Shown here one piece after another: positions 44,123 to 52,309 of a stretch of DNA of 64,000 nucleotides (position 1 is its first letter; the number at the start of each line of letters is the position of its first letter). A program made the translations under genes and the position numbers. Below the pieces are notes generated by a model. That model saw only the letters and a program-made list of their open reading frames with translations, ran no database searches and was not told where the DNA came from. This DNA is from Halomarina salina (lineage in GTDB: Archaea; Halobacteriota; Halobacteria; Halobacteriales; Haloarculaceae): assembly GCF_023074835.1 (NCBI RefSeq), contig NZ_JALLGW010000002.1:1-64000 (forward strand), given 5' to 3'.

Positions 44123-45352
44123 ATGCAACGGGTGCTGATGGTCTGCGTGCTCGCCCTCTTGCTGGCGCTCCAGCCGTTGACGGCCGTCGCGGGCACGACA
44201 CCCGCGAACGCCACACAACAGGAGTTCGAGCGCGAGGAGTTCACCATCCACGTCTCGGAGAACGGCTCCGCGCGCTGGACGTTCAGCTACAAGCGCGTGC
44301 TGTCGAGCGAGTCGGAACGCGAGCAGTTCGAGGCGTACGCCGAGGAGTTCAACGGCGAGGAGACCCGGTCGTACCGGAACTTCGTCGCCCGCGCCGAGGC
44401 GCTCGTCGGAGCCGGTGCCAACGAGACGGGTCGCGAGATGAACGCGACGGGGTTCTCGAAGGAGGCGTACGTCCGCACCGGTGTCAACGACCTGGGGGTC
44501 GTCGAGATGTCGTTCCGGTGGAACGGCTTCGCCGCGCAGTCGGGCGACCGGGTGACCGTCGGCGACGTGTTCGAGGGCGGCCTCACGCTGGCGCCGAACC
44601 AGACCCTCATCGTCACGTGGGACGAGGGACTCGCGCCCACGTCGGTCGACCCCGACCCGAGACAGGCGACCGACAACGCGCTCGTCTGGCAGGGACGGAC
44701 CGGCGGCGCACAGTTCCTCGACCAGCAGCCGCGAGTCGTGTTCGGTCCCGCGACGGGCAACGGGTCGGCGACGCCGGACCTCTCCGAGGGTAACGGCAGT
44801 GGCCCGAATCAGGACGCGGGCGGGGGTGACGGGTCGGGACTCACCACCGACGCCGCAGGGAGCGGCGGCGGGTCCGACCTCCCGGTCTGGCCGTTCGCGT
44901 TCGGTGCGATCGTCCTCGTCGCGCTCGGTGGGCTGGCGTTCCGCCACGGCTACCTCGACGACGAGTTCGACGACGGGGACGCTACCGGCGCGAGTGACGG
45001 CGGTGACGGAGGCGGCGACGGTCGCGCCGGAGCCAGCGATGGTGGGAGTGACACACCACCGACCGAGCAGACCGGGGAGGAGACGTCGGAACCGCCCGAA
45101 CCGGCCATCACGGACGAGGAGCTGATGAGCGACGACGACCGGGTCCACTCGCTGCTGGCGGAGAACGGGGGGCGGATGAAGCAGGTGAACATCGTCGAGC
45201 GGACCGGCTGGTCGAAGTCGAAGGTGAGCATGCTCCTCTCGGAGATGGAGGAGGAGGGCGAGATTCACAAGCTCCGCGTGGGTCGCGAGAACATCATCTC
45301 GCGGACCGGTGACGAACCGAACGCGAGCCGACCGACGTTCGACGACGAGTGA
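44123..45352 (+). CDS. membrane-anchored one-component transcriptional regulator
   Basis: A 409-aa protein: a Sec-type signal segment (residues 3-22, hydrophobic, ending near AVAGT), an extracytoplasmic sensor domain of about 180 aa with strands like EFTIHVSENGSARWTF, a Gly/Ser linker, one membrane span (VWPFAFGAIVLVALGGLAF, about 254-272), a cytoplasmic acidic linker and a C-terminal winged HTH (VHSLLAENGGRMKQVNIVER, WSKSKVSMLLSEMEEEGEIH). I recall this layout in haloarchaeal families of DUF7345 plus DUF7343 type. It should read an external cue and act on DNA from the membrane. The target is unknown. Confidence 0.82.
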   Translation: MQRVLMVCVLALLLALQPLTAVAGTTPANATQQEFEREEFTIHVSENGSARWTFSYKRVLSSESEREQFEAYAEEFNGEETRSYRNFVARAEALVGAGANETGREMNATGFSKEAYVRTGVNDLGVVEMSFRWNGFAAQSGDRVTVGDVFEGGLTLAPNQTLIVTWDEGLAPTSVDPDPRQATDNALVWQGRTGGAQFLDQQPRVVFGPATGNGSATPDLSEGNGSGPNQDAGGGDGSGLTTDAAGSGGGSDLPVWPFAFGAIVLVALGGLAFRHGYLDDEFDDGDATGASDGGDGGGDGRAGASDGGSDTPPTEQTGEETSEPPEPAITDEELMSDDDRVHSLLAENGGRMKQVNIVERTGWSKSKVSMLLSEMEEEGEIHKLRVGRENIISRTGDEPNASRPTFDDE

Positions 45353-45418
45353 CAAACGCACCACGAAACGCAATCGTTATACGTCGTTCTCGGATACGTT
45401 AGCGTGCAGACGAAGCGT

Positions 45419-45493
45419 GCTCTGATGGTGTAGTCCGGCCAATCATATCACCCTCTCACGGTGATGACCGGGGTTCGAATCCCCGTCGGAGCA
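45419..45493 (+). tRNA. tRNA-Glu (anticodon CUC)
   Basis: A 75-nt cloverleaf. The acceptor stem GCTCTGA pairs with TCGGAGC (one T-G wobble), the anticodon stem TCACC/GGTGA holds the loop CTCTCAC with anticodon CTC at its centre, and the T arm carries GGTTCGAATCC. The discriminator is A; CCA is not encoded. No intron is seen. It reads GAG, the preferred Glu codon in this GC-rich genome. A TATA-like GTTATACG sits about 40 nt upstream. Confidence 0.95.
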
Positions 45494-45618
45494 CTTTTCC
45501 ACGACCAGACCGCGAGCGACGGCGAGCGTGTCTGGTCGCAAGATACGGAGACGGGATTCGAGCAGACGAGGCGCAACGCGAGCGACCGTCTCAGCGAGTT
45601 CGAATCCCCGTCGGAGCA
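45473..45618. repeat. 21-bp direct repeat of tRNA-Glu 3' end (att-like)
   Basis: The last 21 nt of the tRNA (45473-45493, GTTCGAATCCCCGTCGGAGCA) recur exactly at 45598-45618. The 104 nt between are low-complexity GCGAGCGAC-like DNA; an inverted 9-mer GGGATTCGA at 45553-45561 also matches the T arm. This is what remains when an integrase uses a tRNA 3' end as att site, but no integrase is present in the window. Confidence 0.7.
45494..45499 (+). terminator. short T-tract after tRNA-Glu
   Basis: CTTTT directly after the tRNA fits the oligo-T stops used by archaeal RNA polymerase. A 9-bp hairpin stem (CGACCAGAC 45502-45510 with GTCTGGTCG 45530-45538) follows. Confidence 0.35.
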
Positions 45619-45760
45619 TTTCTCAGAAACCAACCCGTGAGCGACAGCGAACGGTGAGCCAAACACGTCACAGCAGTCCATTCGGCGGACCGTCTCCCTC
45701 GCCGCAACTCGCGTTTATCGTCCTGTCACGCCAACTGGAACCGGTAACTGGAGGAGTGAC

Positions 45761-47497
45761 GTGGCGACCAGACGCTTCGAAGAGCGGTTCGGCGGCACGC
45801 GGACGGTGTTCCCCGTCGCGCAGTGGCTACCCGACTACGACCGGTCGTGGCTCCGTCTCGACCTGGTCGCTGGCCTCACTGTCACGGCGTCGGTCATCCC
45901 GGAGGGGATGGCGTACGCGACGCTCGCCGGACTTCCGCCGCAGACGGGCCTCTACGCGGCGCTGCTGGCCGTCGTCGCCTACACGCTGTTCGGCACGTCT
46001 CGGCAGGTCATCGTCGGGCCGACGTCGGCGCTCGCCATCCTGCTGGCGGGTGGGGTCGGAGCCGTCGCGACCGGTGGTGCGAGCGAGTACGCGTCGCTCG
46101 TCGCGCTGACGACGGTTCTCGTGGGCCTCGTCGCGGTCCTCGCGTGGCTGTTGCGTCTCGGCTTCCTCGTCCACTTCGTCTCGGGGTCGGTGCTGACCGG
46201 GTTCTCGGCGGGTGCGGCGCTGTACATCATGTCGACCCAGTTCGGCCCGCTGCTCGGCATCGAGGGCGCGTCGGGGGAGTTCTACGAGCGACTCTGGTAC
46301 GTCGGCACGCATCTGGGTGCGCTCGACGCAGCGACGGCGATAGTGGGTCTCTCGGCCATCGCGCTCTACCTCGCTGGAGAGCACTGGTTCCCGAGAGCGC
46401 CGAACGCGCTGGTCGTCGTCGTCCTCGCCATCGTCGTGATGCGGGTGACGAACCTCCAGGCGCTCGGCGTTGGCGTCGTCGGTTCGATTCCGAGCGGACT
46501 GCCCGTGCCGACGGTCCCAGTCGTGTCGCTCTCGGCCGTCGTGGCGCTGTTCCCGGTCGCCGTCGCCCTGTTCATGCTGTCGTACGTCCAGGGCATCGGC
46601 GCCGTCGAGACGTTCGCGCGTCGCCACGACTACCACGCCGACGCGAACCAGGAACTGCTCGCCGACGGCGCGGCGAACGTCGCGGCCGGACTGGGCGGCG
46701 GGTTCGCCGTCGGTGGGAGCATGTCGCGGTCGGCGCTGAACGACGCCGTCGGCGGTCGGACGCAACTCGTCAACGTGGTCGTCGCCCTCCTGCTCGTCGT
46801 CGTCCTGCTGTTCCTGACCGGCGTGTTCACGACGCTCCCCGAGACGGTGCTCGCGGCCGTCGTCATCGTCGCCGTCAAGAGCCTCGTCGACGTGCCGGAG
46901 CTGCGACGGCTCTACGCCGTGAGCAGGAGCGAGTTCGCAGTCGCCGTGGTCGTGCTGGTCGGCGTCCTGACGATGGGGCTGCTGTGGGGCGTGTTCCTCG
47001 GCGTCGTCGCGTCACTGCTTGTCGTCGTCGCGCGCATCAGCGCACCGCAGACGGAGGAACTCGCGAAAGTGCCGGGGACGACGCACTTCGTGGACCGCCG
47101 CGGCCACCCCGGGACGACGCGGGTGCCGGACGTCCTCGTCGCGCGTGTCGACGCGGAACTGTTCTACGCGAACGCCGACTCGGTCCGCGAGGACCTGCTC
47201 CGGCGGGTCGACGACGCCGAGGCATCGGTGTCGGTGGTCGTCCTGGACTGCTCGACGTCGCCGACCATCGACCTCGGTGCGGCCGAGATGCTCGACGACC
47301 TCCACGACGGCCTCGCGAGCCGAGACGTCGAACTGCGACTGGCGCGCGCCTCGACGCAGGTCCGGGACCTGCTCACCAGAGCGGGGTTCGACGAGAAGGT
47401 CGGTCCCATCGGGGACGACGAGACCATCGGCGACGTGGTCGCAGAGTGGGAACACCGGCACACTGGGAGCGACGACGACGGTGACGGCGACGAGTGA
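45761..47497 (+). CDS. SulP family inorganic anion transporter with STAS domain
   Basis: A 578-aa SulP/SLC26 permease. The family signature around GMAYATLAGLPPQTGLYAAL lies in span 1-2, VIVGPTSALAILL follows in span 3, and about eleven to twelve hydrophobic segments end near residue 430. A cytoplasmic STAS domain (about 445-560, VSVVVLDCSTSPTIDLGAAEML) closes the protein. Likely a proton- or sodium-coupled sulfate or bicarbonate importer; the exact anion is not set by sequence. Start is GTG at 45761. Confidence 0.92.
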   Translation: MATRRFEERFGGTRTVFPVAQWLPDYDRSWLRLDLVAGLTVTASVIPEGMAYATLAGLPPQTGLYAALLAVVAYTLFGTSRQVIVGPTSALAILLAGGVGAVATGGASEYASLVALTTVLVGLVAVLAWLLRLGFLVHFVSGSVLTGFSAGAALYIMSTQFGPLLGIEGASGEFYERLWYVGTHLGALDAATAIVGLSAIALYLAGEHWFPRAPNALVVVVLAIVVMRVTNLQALGVGVVGSIPSGLPVPTVPVVSLSAVVALFPVAVALFMLSYVQGIGAVETFARRHDYHADANQELLADGAANVAAGLGGGFAVGGSMSRSALNDAVGGRTQLVNVVVALLLVVVLLFLTGVFTTLPETVLAAVVIVAVKSLVDVPELRRLYAVSRSEFAVAVVVLVGVLTMGLLWGVFLGVVASLLVVVARISAPQTEELAKVPGTTHFVDRRGHPGTTRVPDVLVARVDAELFYANADSVREDLLRRVDDAEASVSVVVLDCSTSPTIDLGAAEMLDDLHDGLASRDVELRLARASTQVRDLLTRAGFDEKVGPIGDDETIGDVVAEWEHRHTGSDDDGDGDE

Positions 47498-47518
47498 GCG
47501 AGGGCTGGGGGCGACTCG

Positions 47519-48007
47519 TCAGAACGAGAGGTGCGACGTCGACCCGGGTATGTCGTCGTCATCGTCGCCGTCCGCATCGTCGCCATCGTCCCCCGGCTCG
47601 ATACCGCCTTCGTGGAGGTACGTGCAGTCGTCGTCGGTGAGGTACACCACGCCCCGGTTCACGGTCACGGAGACCGGTACCAGCGTCGACCCCGCCGCCT
47701 TCCCGTTGTCGCAGTGGCCCGAGCAGGCGTCGAAGAACGACCCGTGTTTCGGGCAGATGACCTCGCCGTCGCGCATCGCCGCGCCACGGCCACGGTCGAG
47801 TCGCTGGTCGGTCTCGTGCTGACAGAAGTTCTTCCAGGCGAGCACCGCCCACTCCTCGTCCACCGCGTCGCCGGTCGTCGTCTCACAGCCCTCCGCGCGG
47901 ACGAGGATGACCTCCTCGGCGTCGCCGTCCGCCTCCCGCACGGTGAACAGGTACGAGCCGACGTCAGGGACCTCCTCGACGCTCGCTACACGTGTCGCGC
48001 CGTCCAT
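47519..48007 (-). CDS. Rieske [2Fe-2S] protein
   Basis: A 162-aa small Rieske ferredoxin. Ligands are Cys62 and His64 (NFCQHETDQRLD) and Cys85 and His88 (VICPKHGSFFDACSG), with extra Cys95 and Cys99 after. No membrane anchor, so a soluble electron carrier or oxygenase-component type. The last 30 residues are an Asp-rich tail. Convergent with the SulP gene across 21 nt; its partner enzyme is not visible here. Confidence 0.88.
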   Translation of the reverse strand: MDGATRVASVEEVPDVGSYLFTVREADGDAEEVILVRAEGCETTTGDAVDEEWAVLAWKNFCQHETDQRLDRGRGAAMRDGEVICPKHGSFFDACSGHCDNGKAAGSTLVPVSVTVNRGVVYLTDDDCTYLHEGGIEPGDDGDDADGDDDDDIPGSTSHLSF

Positions 48008-48086
48008 GCAGGACGGACAGTCACGAGCGACTTGACAGTTGTCGTCGCGGGCGGTGGGACGCTCGGGGAACGGCTGGCGACCCGAA

Positions 48087-48854
48087 TCAGCGCGCGACCA
48101 TCCCGCCGTCGACGACGTGCACCTCGCCGGTGGCGTAGCCCGCCGCGTCGCTGGCGAGGTAGACGGCCGGGGCCGCTATCTCCTCCGGGTCCGCGAACCG
48201 GTCGGTGGGGATGTCGTCGAGCAGGTCCTCGCGGATGCTCTCGTTCTCCCGCACGCCCTTCGTGAACTCGGTCTTGACGTAGCCCGGCGCGAGCGCGTTG
48301 ACCCGGATGTCGGGGGCCCACTCGACGGCGAGGCTCTTCGTCAGACCGACCATCGCGTGCTTCGACGCGGTGTACGGTGCCTGGTACGGCAGGCCCACGA
48401 CGCCGCCCACGCTGGCGACGTTGACGACGACGCCGGAGCCGTCGCGGTCGGTGACGTGTCGGGCGAACGCGCGCGTACAGCGGAACGCGCCCGTCGTGTT
48501 CACGTCGGCGATGTGCTCGAACGTCTCGACGTCGAGTTCCCGCGTGTCGCCGAAGTACGGGTTCGTCCCCGCGTTGTTCACGAGGACGTCCGGCGACCCG
48601 AGGTCGTCGGCCGTCGTCTCGACGGCGTCCGCGACGGCCTCCGTCTCGGTCACGTCCACCGAGAGTGCGAGGCCGCTCGCCCCGGCCGCCTCGATGCGCT
48701 CGACGGTGTCGTCCAGGTCGTCGGTACTTCTGGCGACGGCGGCGACGTCCGCGCCCGCCTCGGCCATCGCGACGGCCGTCGCCTCGCCGATTCCCCGACT
48801 GGCTCCGGTGACGATGGCGACCGACCCCTCCAGCGAGAACGCGTCCAGTGTCAT
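48087..48854 (-). CDS. SDR family oxidoreductase
   Basis: A 255-aa short-chain dehydrogenase of classical type: NAD(P) motif TGASRGIGEATAVAM (residues 17-31), NNAG, catalytic Ser...Tyr...Lys in YTASKHAMVGLTKSLA, and GYVKTEF. Close to 3-oxoacyl-ACP/acetoacetyl-CoA reductase and glucose dehydrogenase branches. The acyl-CoA genes elsewhere make a FabG-type role reasonable but unproven. Confidence 0.9.
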   Translation of the reverse strand: MTLDAFSLEGSVAIVTGASRGIGEATAVAMAEAGADVAAVARSTDDLDDTVERIEAAGASGLALSVDVTETEAVADAVETTADDLGSPDVLVNNAGTNPYFGDTRELDVETFEHIADVNTTGAFRCTRAFARHVTDRDGSGVVVNVASVGGVVGLPYQAPYTASKHAMVGLTKSLAVEWAPDIRVNALAPGYVKTEFTKGVRENESIREDLLDDIPTDRFADPEEIAAPAVYLASDAAGYATGEVHVVDGGMVAR

Positions 48855-49220
48855 ACGGGGTCGTCGAAGCCCACCGCCGTCAACGCACCGGCTACGGCAG
48901 AGCGCAGACAGTGGCTCCCGACTACCGAATCCGCGTTCGGGGAGGTATCCCGGAGACTGTCATCGCCGCGAGTCCGTCGCGAAGGACGGCGACTCCGATG
49001 GTTCGATTCGGAGCGAACGCCGTCCGTCGCTCGGATTGGCCGCTGGATCGCGAGACGCCACGGGAGTGCCCGAAACGGCCCAGTCCTACCGACTTGGCCC
49101 CCAGATACCGGGGCTGGTACTCTCGGCGGTCCAGGGTGAGTCGTCCACTCGCGTCGACCGGAGTCGAGGGGGAATCGAAAGCGGCAGCTATGTTCACATC
49201 GGCGGGAGTGGGGTGTCGAT
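48855..49220. other. 366-nt stretch without recognisable gene
   Basis: No frame in this stretch looks like a known protein on either strand. Composition is more mixed than in neighbouring genes, and a purine-rich patch (about 49140-49180) precedes the DUF1989 gene start. It may be decayed coding sequence or a regulatory region of the accessory block. Confidence 0.5.
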
Positions 49221-49847
49221 ATGGACTACCGGATTGCAGAACGGAGCGCAGTTGCGTTCAGCGTCGCTTCGAACGAGCGCTTTAGCGTTTCAACCCCCGA
49301 GGGCCGCCAGGTCGCCGATCTCGTAGCGTTCTCGAAGACGGATCCTACCGAACGGTTCTCACAATCGTACACGCGCGACCTCAACGGGAAGCTCAGAATT
49401 ACGACCGGTGATACGTTGTACACGAGCGCCGGCGACCCGATCCTCGGGATCGTGGCCGACGACTGTGGCGTCCACGACATACTCTTCGGTCCCTGCACCG
49501 AGTGGATGCTTACCGATCGTCCGCACTAAGAAGGCGTACAGAACGAACCCGGCGGCTGTCGCGAGAACTTATCGCTCGCGCTCGCTGCCGCGGGTCTCGA
49601 CGAACCGGTTCCGGATACGATGAACGTCTTCCAGAAGTCGACCGTCACGGACCAGACGTACTTCGACGTGCGAGAGAGCCCGGCGGCCCCCGGCGATTCC
49701 GTGACGTTCGAAGCGTCCATGGACGCGATCGTCGCCGTCGCAGCGTGTTCGGCCAAGGGTGTCGCGAGCGGGTCCGACCTCGGACCGATCGATCTCGCCC
49801 TTCCCCCGGAGACGGCGGTTCACGAGGCGTCGGTACAGAGCCGATAA
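49221..49847 (+). pseudogene. DUF1989 (urea carboxylase-associated type) gene with in-frame TAA
   Basis: Residues 1-102 (49221-49526) show the DUF1989 start: TPEGRQVADLVAFSKTDP, then TGDTLYTSAGDPILGIVADD and HDILFGPC. A TAA at 49527-49529 interrupts, and the same frame resumes at once with EGVQNEPGGCRENLSLAL, then DTMNVFQKS and the C-terminal FEASMDAIVAVAACSA. Together about 208 residues, normal for the family, with a conserved Cys in GGCRENL. Homologues accompany urea carboxylase and guanidine or ethanolamine metabolism. Codon use is more A/T-rich than neighbours. Nonsense mutation or base-call error; restart at ATG 49620 would give only the C-terminal quarter. Confidence 0.78.
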
Positions 49848-49917
49848 CGACCACTCGGAGCACGCAGGCACGCGCAGGCCGAACTCCCAGTGTCACACCA
49901 CACGGCTTCGCTAGCAG

Positions 49918-50676
49918 ATGGATTCACGGGAGACGGAGGTGTTGTGGACGAAGACCGCGCTCACGGACGCGATCGAACGAGGAACCGTCTCCGATTGGCG
50001 AGCGACTCGCTATCGGAGCTTTCACGAGACGATGACCGACGAGGACGCTCCGTACCCGTGTTACTTCGCCGTCGAAGCCGAAGAGGAGGGAGCGTTCCGG
50101 TACACGTTCCCCGGTGCACCCGACGACACCGACGCCCGCGACCGACTGGCCGAGGCGCTCGCCACGTATCTCACGGGCTACGAGACGGTCGGTGGGCTGT
50201 CGTCGCTCGTCGTCCTGTTCGAACCACCAGCGGACGAACAACCCGCCGAGACGTACAAGCGTCAGTTCTGGGACGTACTCACGTACCTCGGCGAGAACGA
50301 CCCGAGTCCGTGGCCACAGACGGTGCCGACCGACCCGGACCACCCGAAGTGGCGGTACTGCTTCGCGGGTGAACCGATGTTCCTCGTCGCCCGGGCTCCG
50401 TTCTACGAGCGACGGCGGAGCAGACACACCCCCCACGGTCTCGAGATAACCGTTCAGCCGACGGCCGTCTTCGATGGGCTCTCGGGGATGTCGGACGATG
50501 GGCAGCGCGCACGAGCCGTCATCCGTGAGCGGCTGAGCACGTACGACGGCATCGAGAGACATCCCGACTCGGGGGATTACAGCGATCCACGAAAGCGCGA
50601 GTGGAAACAGTACCTACTCCCCGATACGAACGAGGAGAGCGTCACCCGGTGTCCGCTTCCCGAGCGAACTCGATGA
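49918..50676 (+). CDS. YqcI/YcgG family protein, possible heme-dependent N-hydroxylase (GntA-like)
   Basis: A 252-aa protein with the YqcI/YcgG pattern: YPCYFAVEAE, SLVVLFEPPAD, QFWDVLTYLGENDPSPWP, VPTDPDHPKWRYCFAGEP, RRRSRHTPHGLEITVQP. This family includes GntA, a heme-dependent hydroxylase of a guanidino group in guanitoxin synthesis; that assignment is from the family literature and no heme ligand can be identified here with certainty. It follows the DUF1989 remnant by 70 nt on the same strand, an association that suggests guanidino or urea-type nitrogen metabolism. No toxin pathway genes are present. Confidence 0.75.
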   Translation: MDSRETEVLWTKTALTDAIERGTVSDWRATRYRSFHETMTDEDAPYPCYFAVEAEEEGAFRYTFPGAPDDTDARDRLAEALATYLTGYETVGGLSSLVVLFEPPADEQPAETYKRQFWDVLTYLGENDPSPWPQTVPTDPDHPKWRYCFAGEPMFLVARAPFYERRRSRHTPHGLEITVQPTAVFDGLSGMSDDGQRARAVIRERLSTYDGIERHPDSGDYSDPRKREWKQYLLPDTNEESVTRCPLPERTR

Positions 50677-50817
50677 GTCGAGCGGTTCGGGGAGTGCGAA
50701 GAGAACGTCGGTAGGAGCGCACAGCGCTCCAACAGCGGACCGACCCATGCTCTGCGTCTATCGGCTTGGACAGCTGTCGTGAGGAGTCGGGCCCACTCGA
50801 ACGACTGCGGGGCCGAC

Positions 50818-51696
50818 CTACAACCCGAGGAACTCCTCGGCGTTCTCCCAGAGTATCTTGCGCTGGACGTCCTCGGAGAAGTCGGTGTACTCGGCCAGTT
50901 GGTCGAGCCAGCGCCCCGGGCGGATCATCGGGTAGTCGGTGCCGAACATCACCTTGTCCTGCAGGACGCTCCCGGCGTACTGGAGCACCTGGTCGTCGAT
51001 GTACTTCGGCAGCCACCCCGAGAGGTCCATGTAGACGTTGCCCTTCTGCTGGCAGATGGCGAGTTGCTCCTTCTCCCACGGGAACGCCGGGTGTGCGAGC
51101 AGGATATCCATCCCGGGGTGCTCGGCGGCCACGTCGTCGACGAGCATCGGGTCGCCGTACCTTATCTTCAGGCCGCGGCCGCCCGGCTTGCCCGCGCCGA
51201 GCGTCGAACTACCGCCGTGGAAGACGACCGGGACACCGAGGTCCTCGATGGTGTTCCAGAGGTGGTCGTGTCGCGGGTCGCTCGGGTCGAACCCCTGTGC
51301 TATCTGCTGGAACTTGAACCCCGAGAGGTCGAGGTCCTCCACGCAGCGAATCGCCTCCTGCACGCAGTCGTCTTTCAGCGGGTCGACGCTCCCGAACCCG
51401 ATCATGAAGTCGGGATACTCGTCGCGCACCTCGGCCACGTAGTCGTTCGGGACCGGCGGGTTCCCGGTGTTCGTCTCGGCGTCCCACCCGAGCATCACCG
51501 TCTTCGCGATACCGGCCTCGTGGTACTCCTCGCGCATCGCGTCGTAGTCCCAGGTGTCGATGCTGGTGCCGAACTTCGTCGCGGCGTCCTGCATCATCTC
51601 GCCGCCGGCGTCCTCCAGGAACTCGGCGGTCGGCTGGTGGGCGTGGGTGTCGATGGCGCGCGGTTCCGACCCGTCGAGAGCGGCAAGTGTTGCCAT
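50818..51696 (-). CDS. amidohydrolase family protein (metal-dependent, ACMSD-like)
   Basis: A 292-aa TIM-barrel amidohydrolase of the 2-hydroxy-muconate/ACMSD decarboxylase branch. The metal motif is IDTHAHQP (His18, His20), followed by HGGSS in strand 5 region, LLAHPAFPW and the catalytic Asp in GTDYPMIRP. It hydrolyses or decarboxylates aromatic-ring-derived acids or other substrates; not specified here. ATG at 51696 begins the conserved region; the upstream frame is Arg-rich. Confidence 0.85.
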   Translation of the reverse strand: MATLAALDGSEPRAIDTHAHQPTAEFLEDAGGEMMQDAATKFGTSIDTWDYDAMREEYHEAGIAKTVMLGWDAETNTGNPPVPNDYVAEVRDEYPDFMIGFGSVDPLKDDCVQEAIRCVEDLDLSGFKFQQIAQGFDPSDPRHDHLWNTIEDLGVPVVFHGGSSTLGAGKPGGRGLKIRYGDPMLVDDVAAEHPGMDILLAHPAFPWEKEQLAICQQKGNVYMDLSGWLPKYIDDQVLQYAGSVLQDKVMFGTDYPMIRPGRWLDQLAEYTDFSEDVQRKILWENAEEFLGL

Positions 51697-51796
51697 GGCG
51701 CGCGCTTCGACGGGTCGTCGTATAAACACGGCGACGGGCCGACGGCGCAGGGGCGAGCGGTGGGCCCTGTCGGAGTCGAGACGTGCGTCTGACATA

Positions 51797-51806
51797 GACT
51801 TATAAG
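51797..51806 (+). promoter_or_regulatory. TATA-like box that sets the start of the coiled-coil gene
   Basis: GACTTATAAG at 51797-51806 is centred 29 nt before ATG 51831 but only 14 nt before ATG 51816. Archaeal TATA boxes sit about 26-27 nt before the transcript start, so the mRNA should begin near 51829 and exclude the upstream ATG. Confidence 0.5.
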
Positions 51807-51830
51807 ACACGAGGAATGAGTGCACACGAA

Positions 51831-52253
51831 ATGGGTCGCGTCGAGGCGCTCGAAGCACAGATAGAAGACCTCCAGCGGGAGTTACAGGACCTGCTGGACG
51901 AGTACGTCGAGGTGCAGGAACGACTCCGACGACTGGAGGCAGTGACGGACTGCGACGTCGAGCAGGCGGGGGAACGTGCCCTCGCCGACCTCCCGGAACG
52001 GCTCCAGCGCGCCGCCGAAGTCACCCGTGCTGCCGAACACGAGCAGTCGCAGGAAACCACCTCCCCGGCGGGAACGTCGGCGTCACAGGCCGAAGTGGCG
52101 GCGGCGGTCGAACGGGTCGAGGAACTCCTTCCCGAGAAGGACGAGGAGGGAGACGACGCGGACGCGACCGAAGAGACGGACACCGCGAGCGAGGAGGACA
52201 CGTCCGACTCCGACCCCGGCGAGAGCGGCTTCGACGACATCATCGTCGGGTAG
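51831..52253 (+). CDS. haloarchaeal coiled-coil protein
   Basis: A 140-aa (or 145-aa from ATG 51816) acidic protein. Residues about 5-40 form a strong coiled coil (VEALEAQIEDLQRELQDLL, then EYVEVQERLRRLEAV) followed by a second helix (AEVAAAVERVEELLPE), a low-complexity Asp/Glu/Thr/Ser tail and an invariant-looking end GFDDIIVG. ATG 51831 is preferred because of the TATA box. No enzymatic motif; perhaps an oligomerising adaptor. I do not name a family with confidence. Confidence 0.7.
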   Translation: MGRVEALEAQIEDLQRELQDLLDEYVEVQERLRRLEAVTDCDVEQAGERALADLPERLQRAAEVTRAAEHEQSQETTSPAGTSASQAEVAAAVERVEELLPEKDEEGDDADATEETDTASEEDTSDSDPGESGFDDIIVG

Positions 52254-52309
52254 CCGCCGACACGTCGGAACCGATACGACGCGACGTCGACCCGTTCTCC
52301 GCTACGACG

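Noticed and set aside
45598-45618. A second tRNA gene at the repeated tRNA-Glu end
   Set aside because: Only the last 21 nt are repeated; there is no acceptor 5' strand, D arm or anticodon arm before it.
48855-49220. Transposase remnant between the SDR and DUF1989 genes
   Set aside because: No DDE, IS or terminal inverted repeat could be recognised on either strand.
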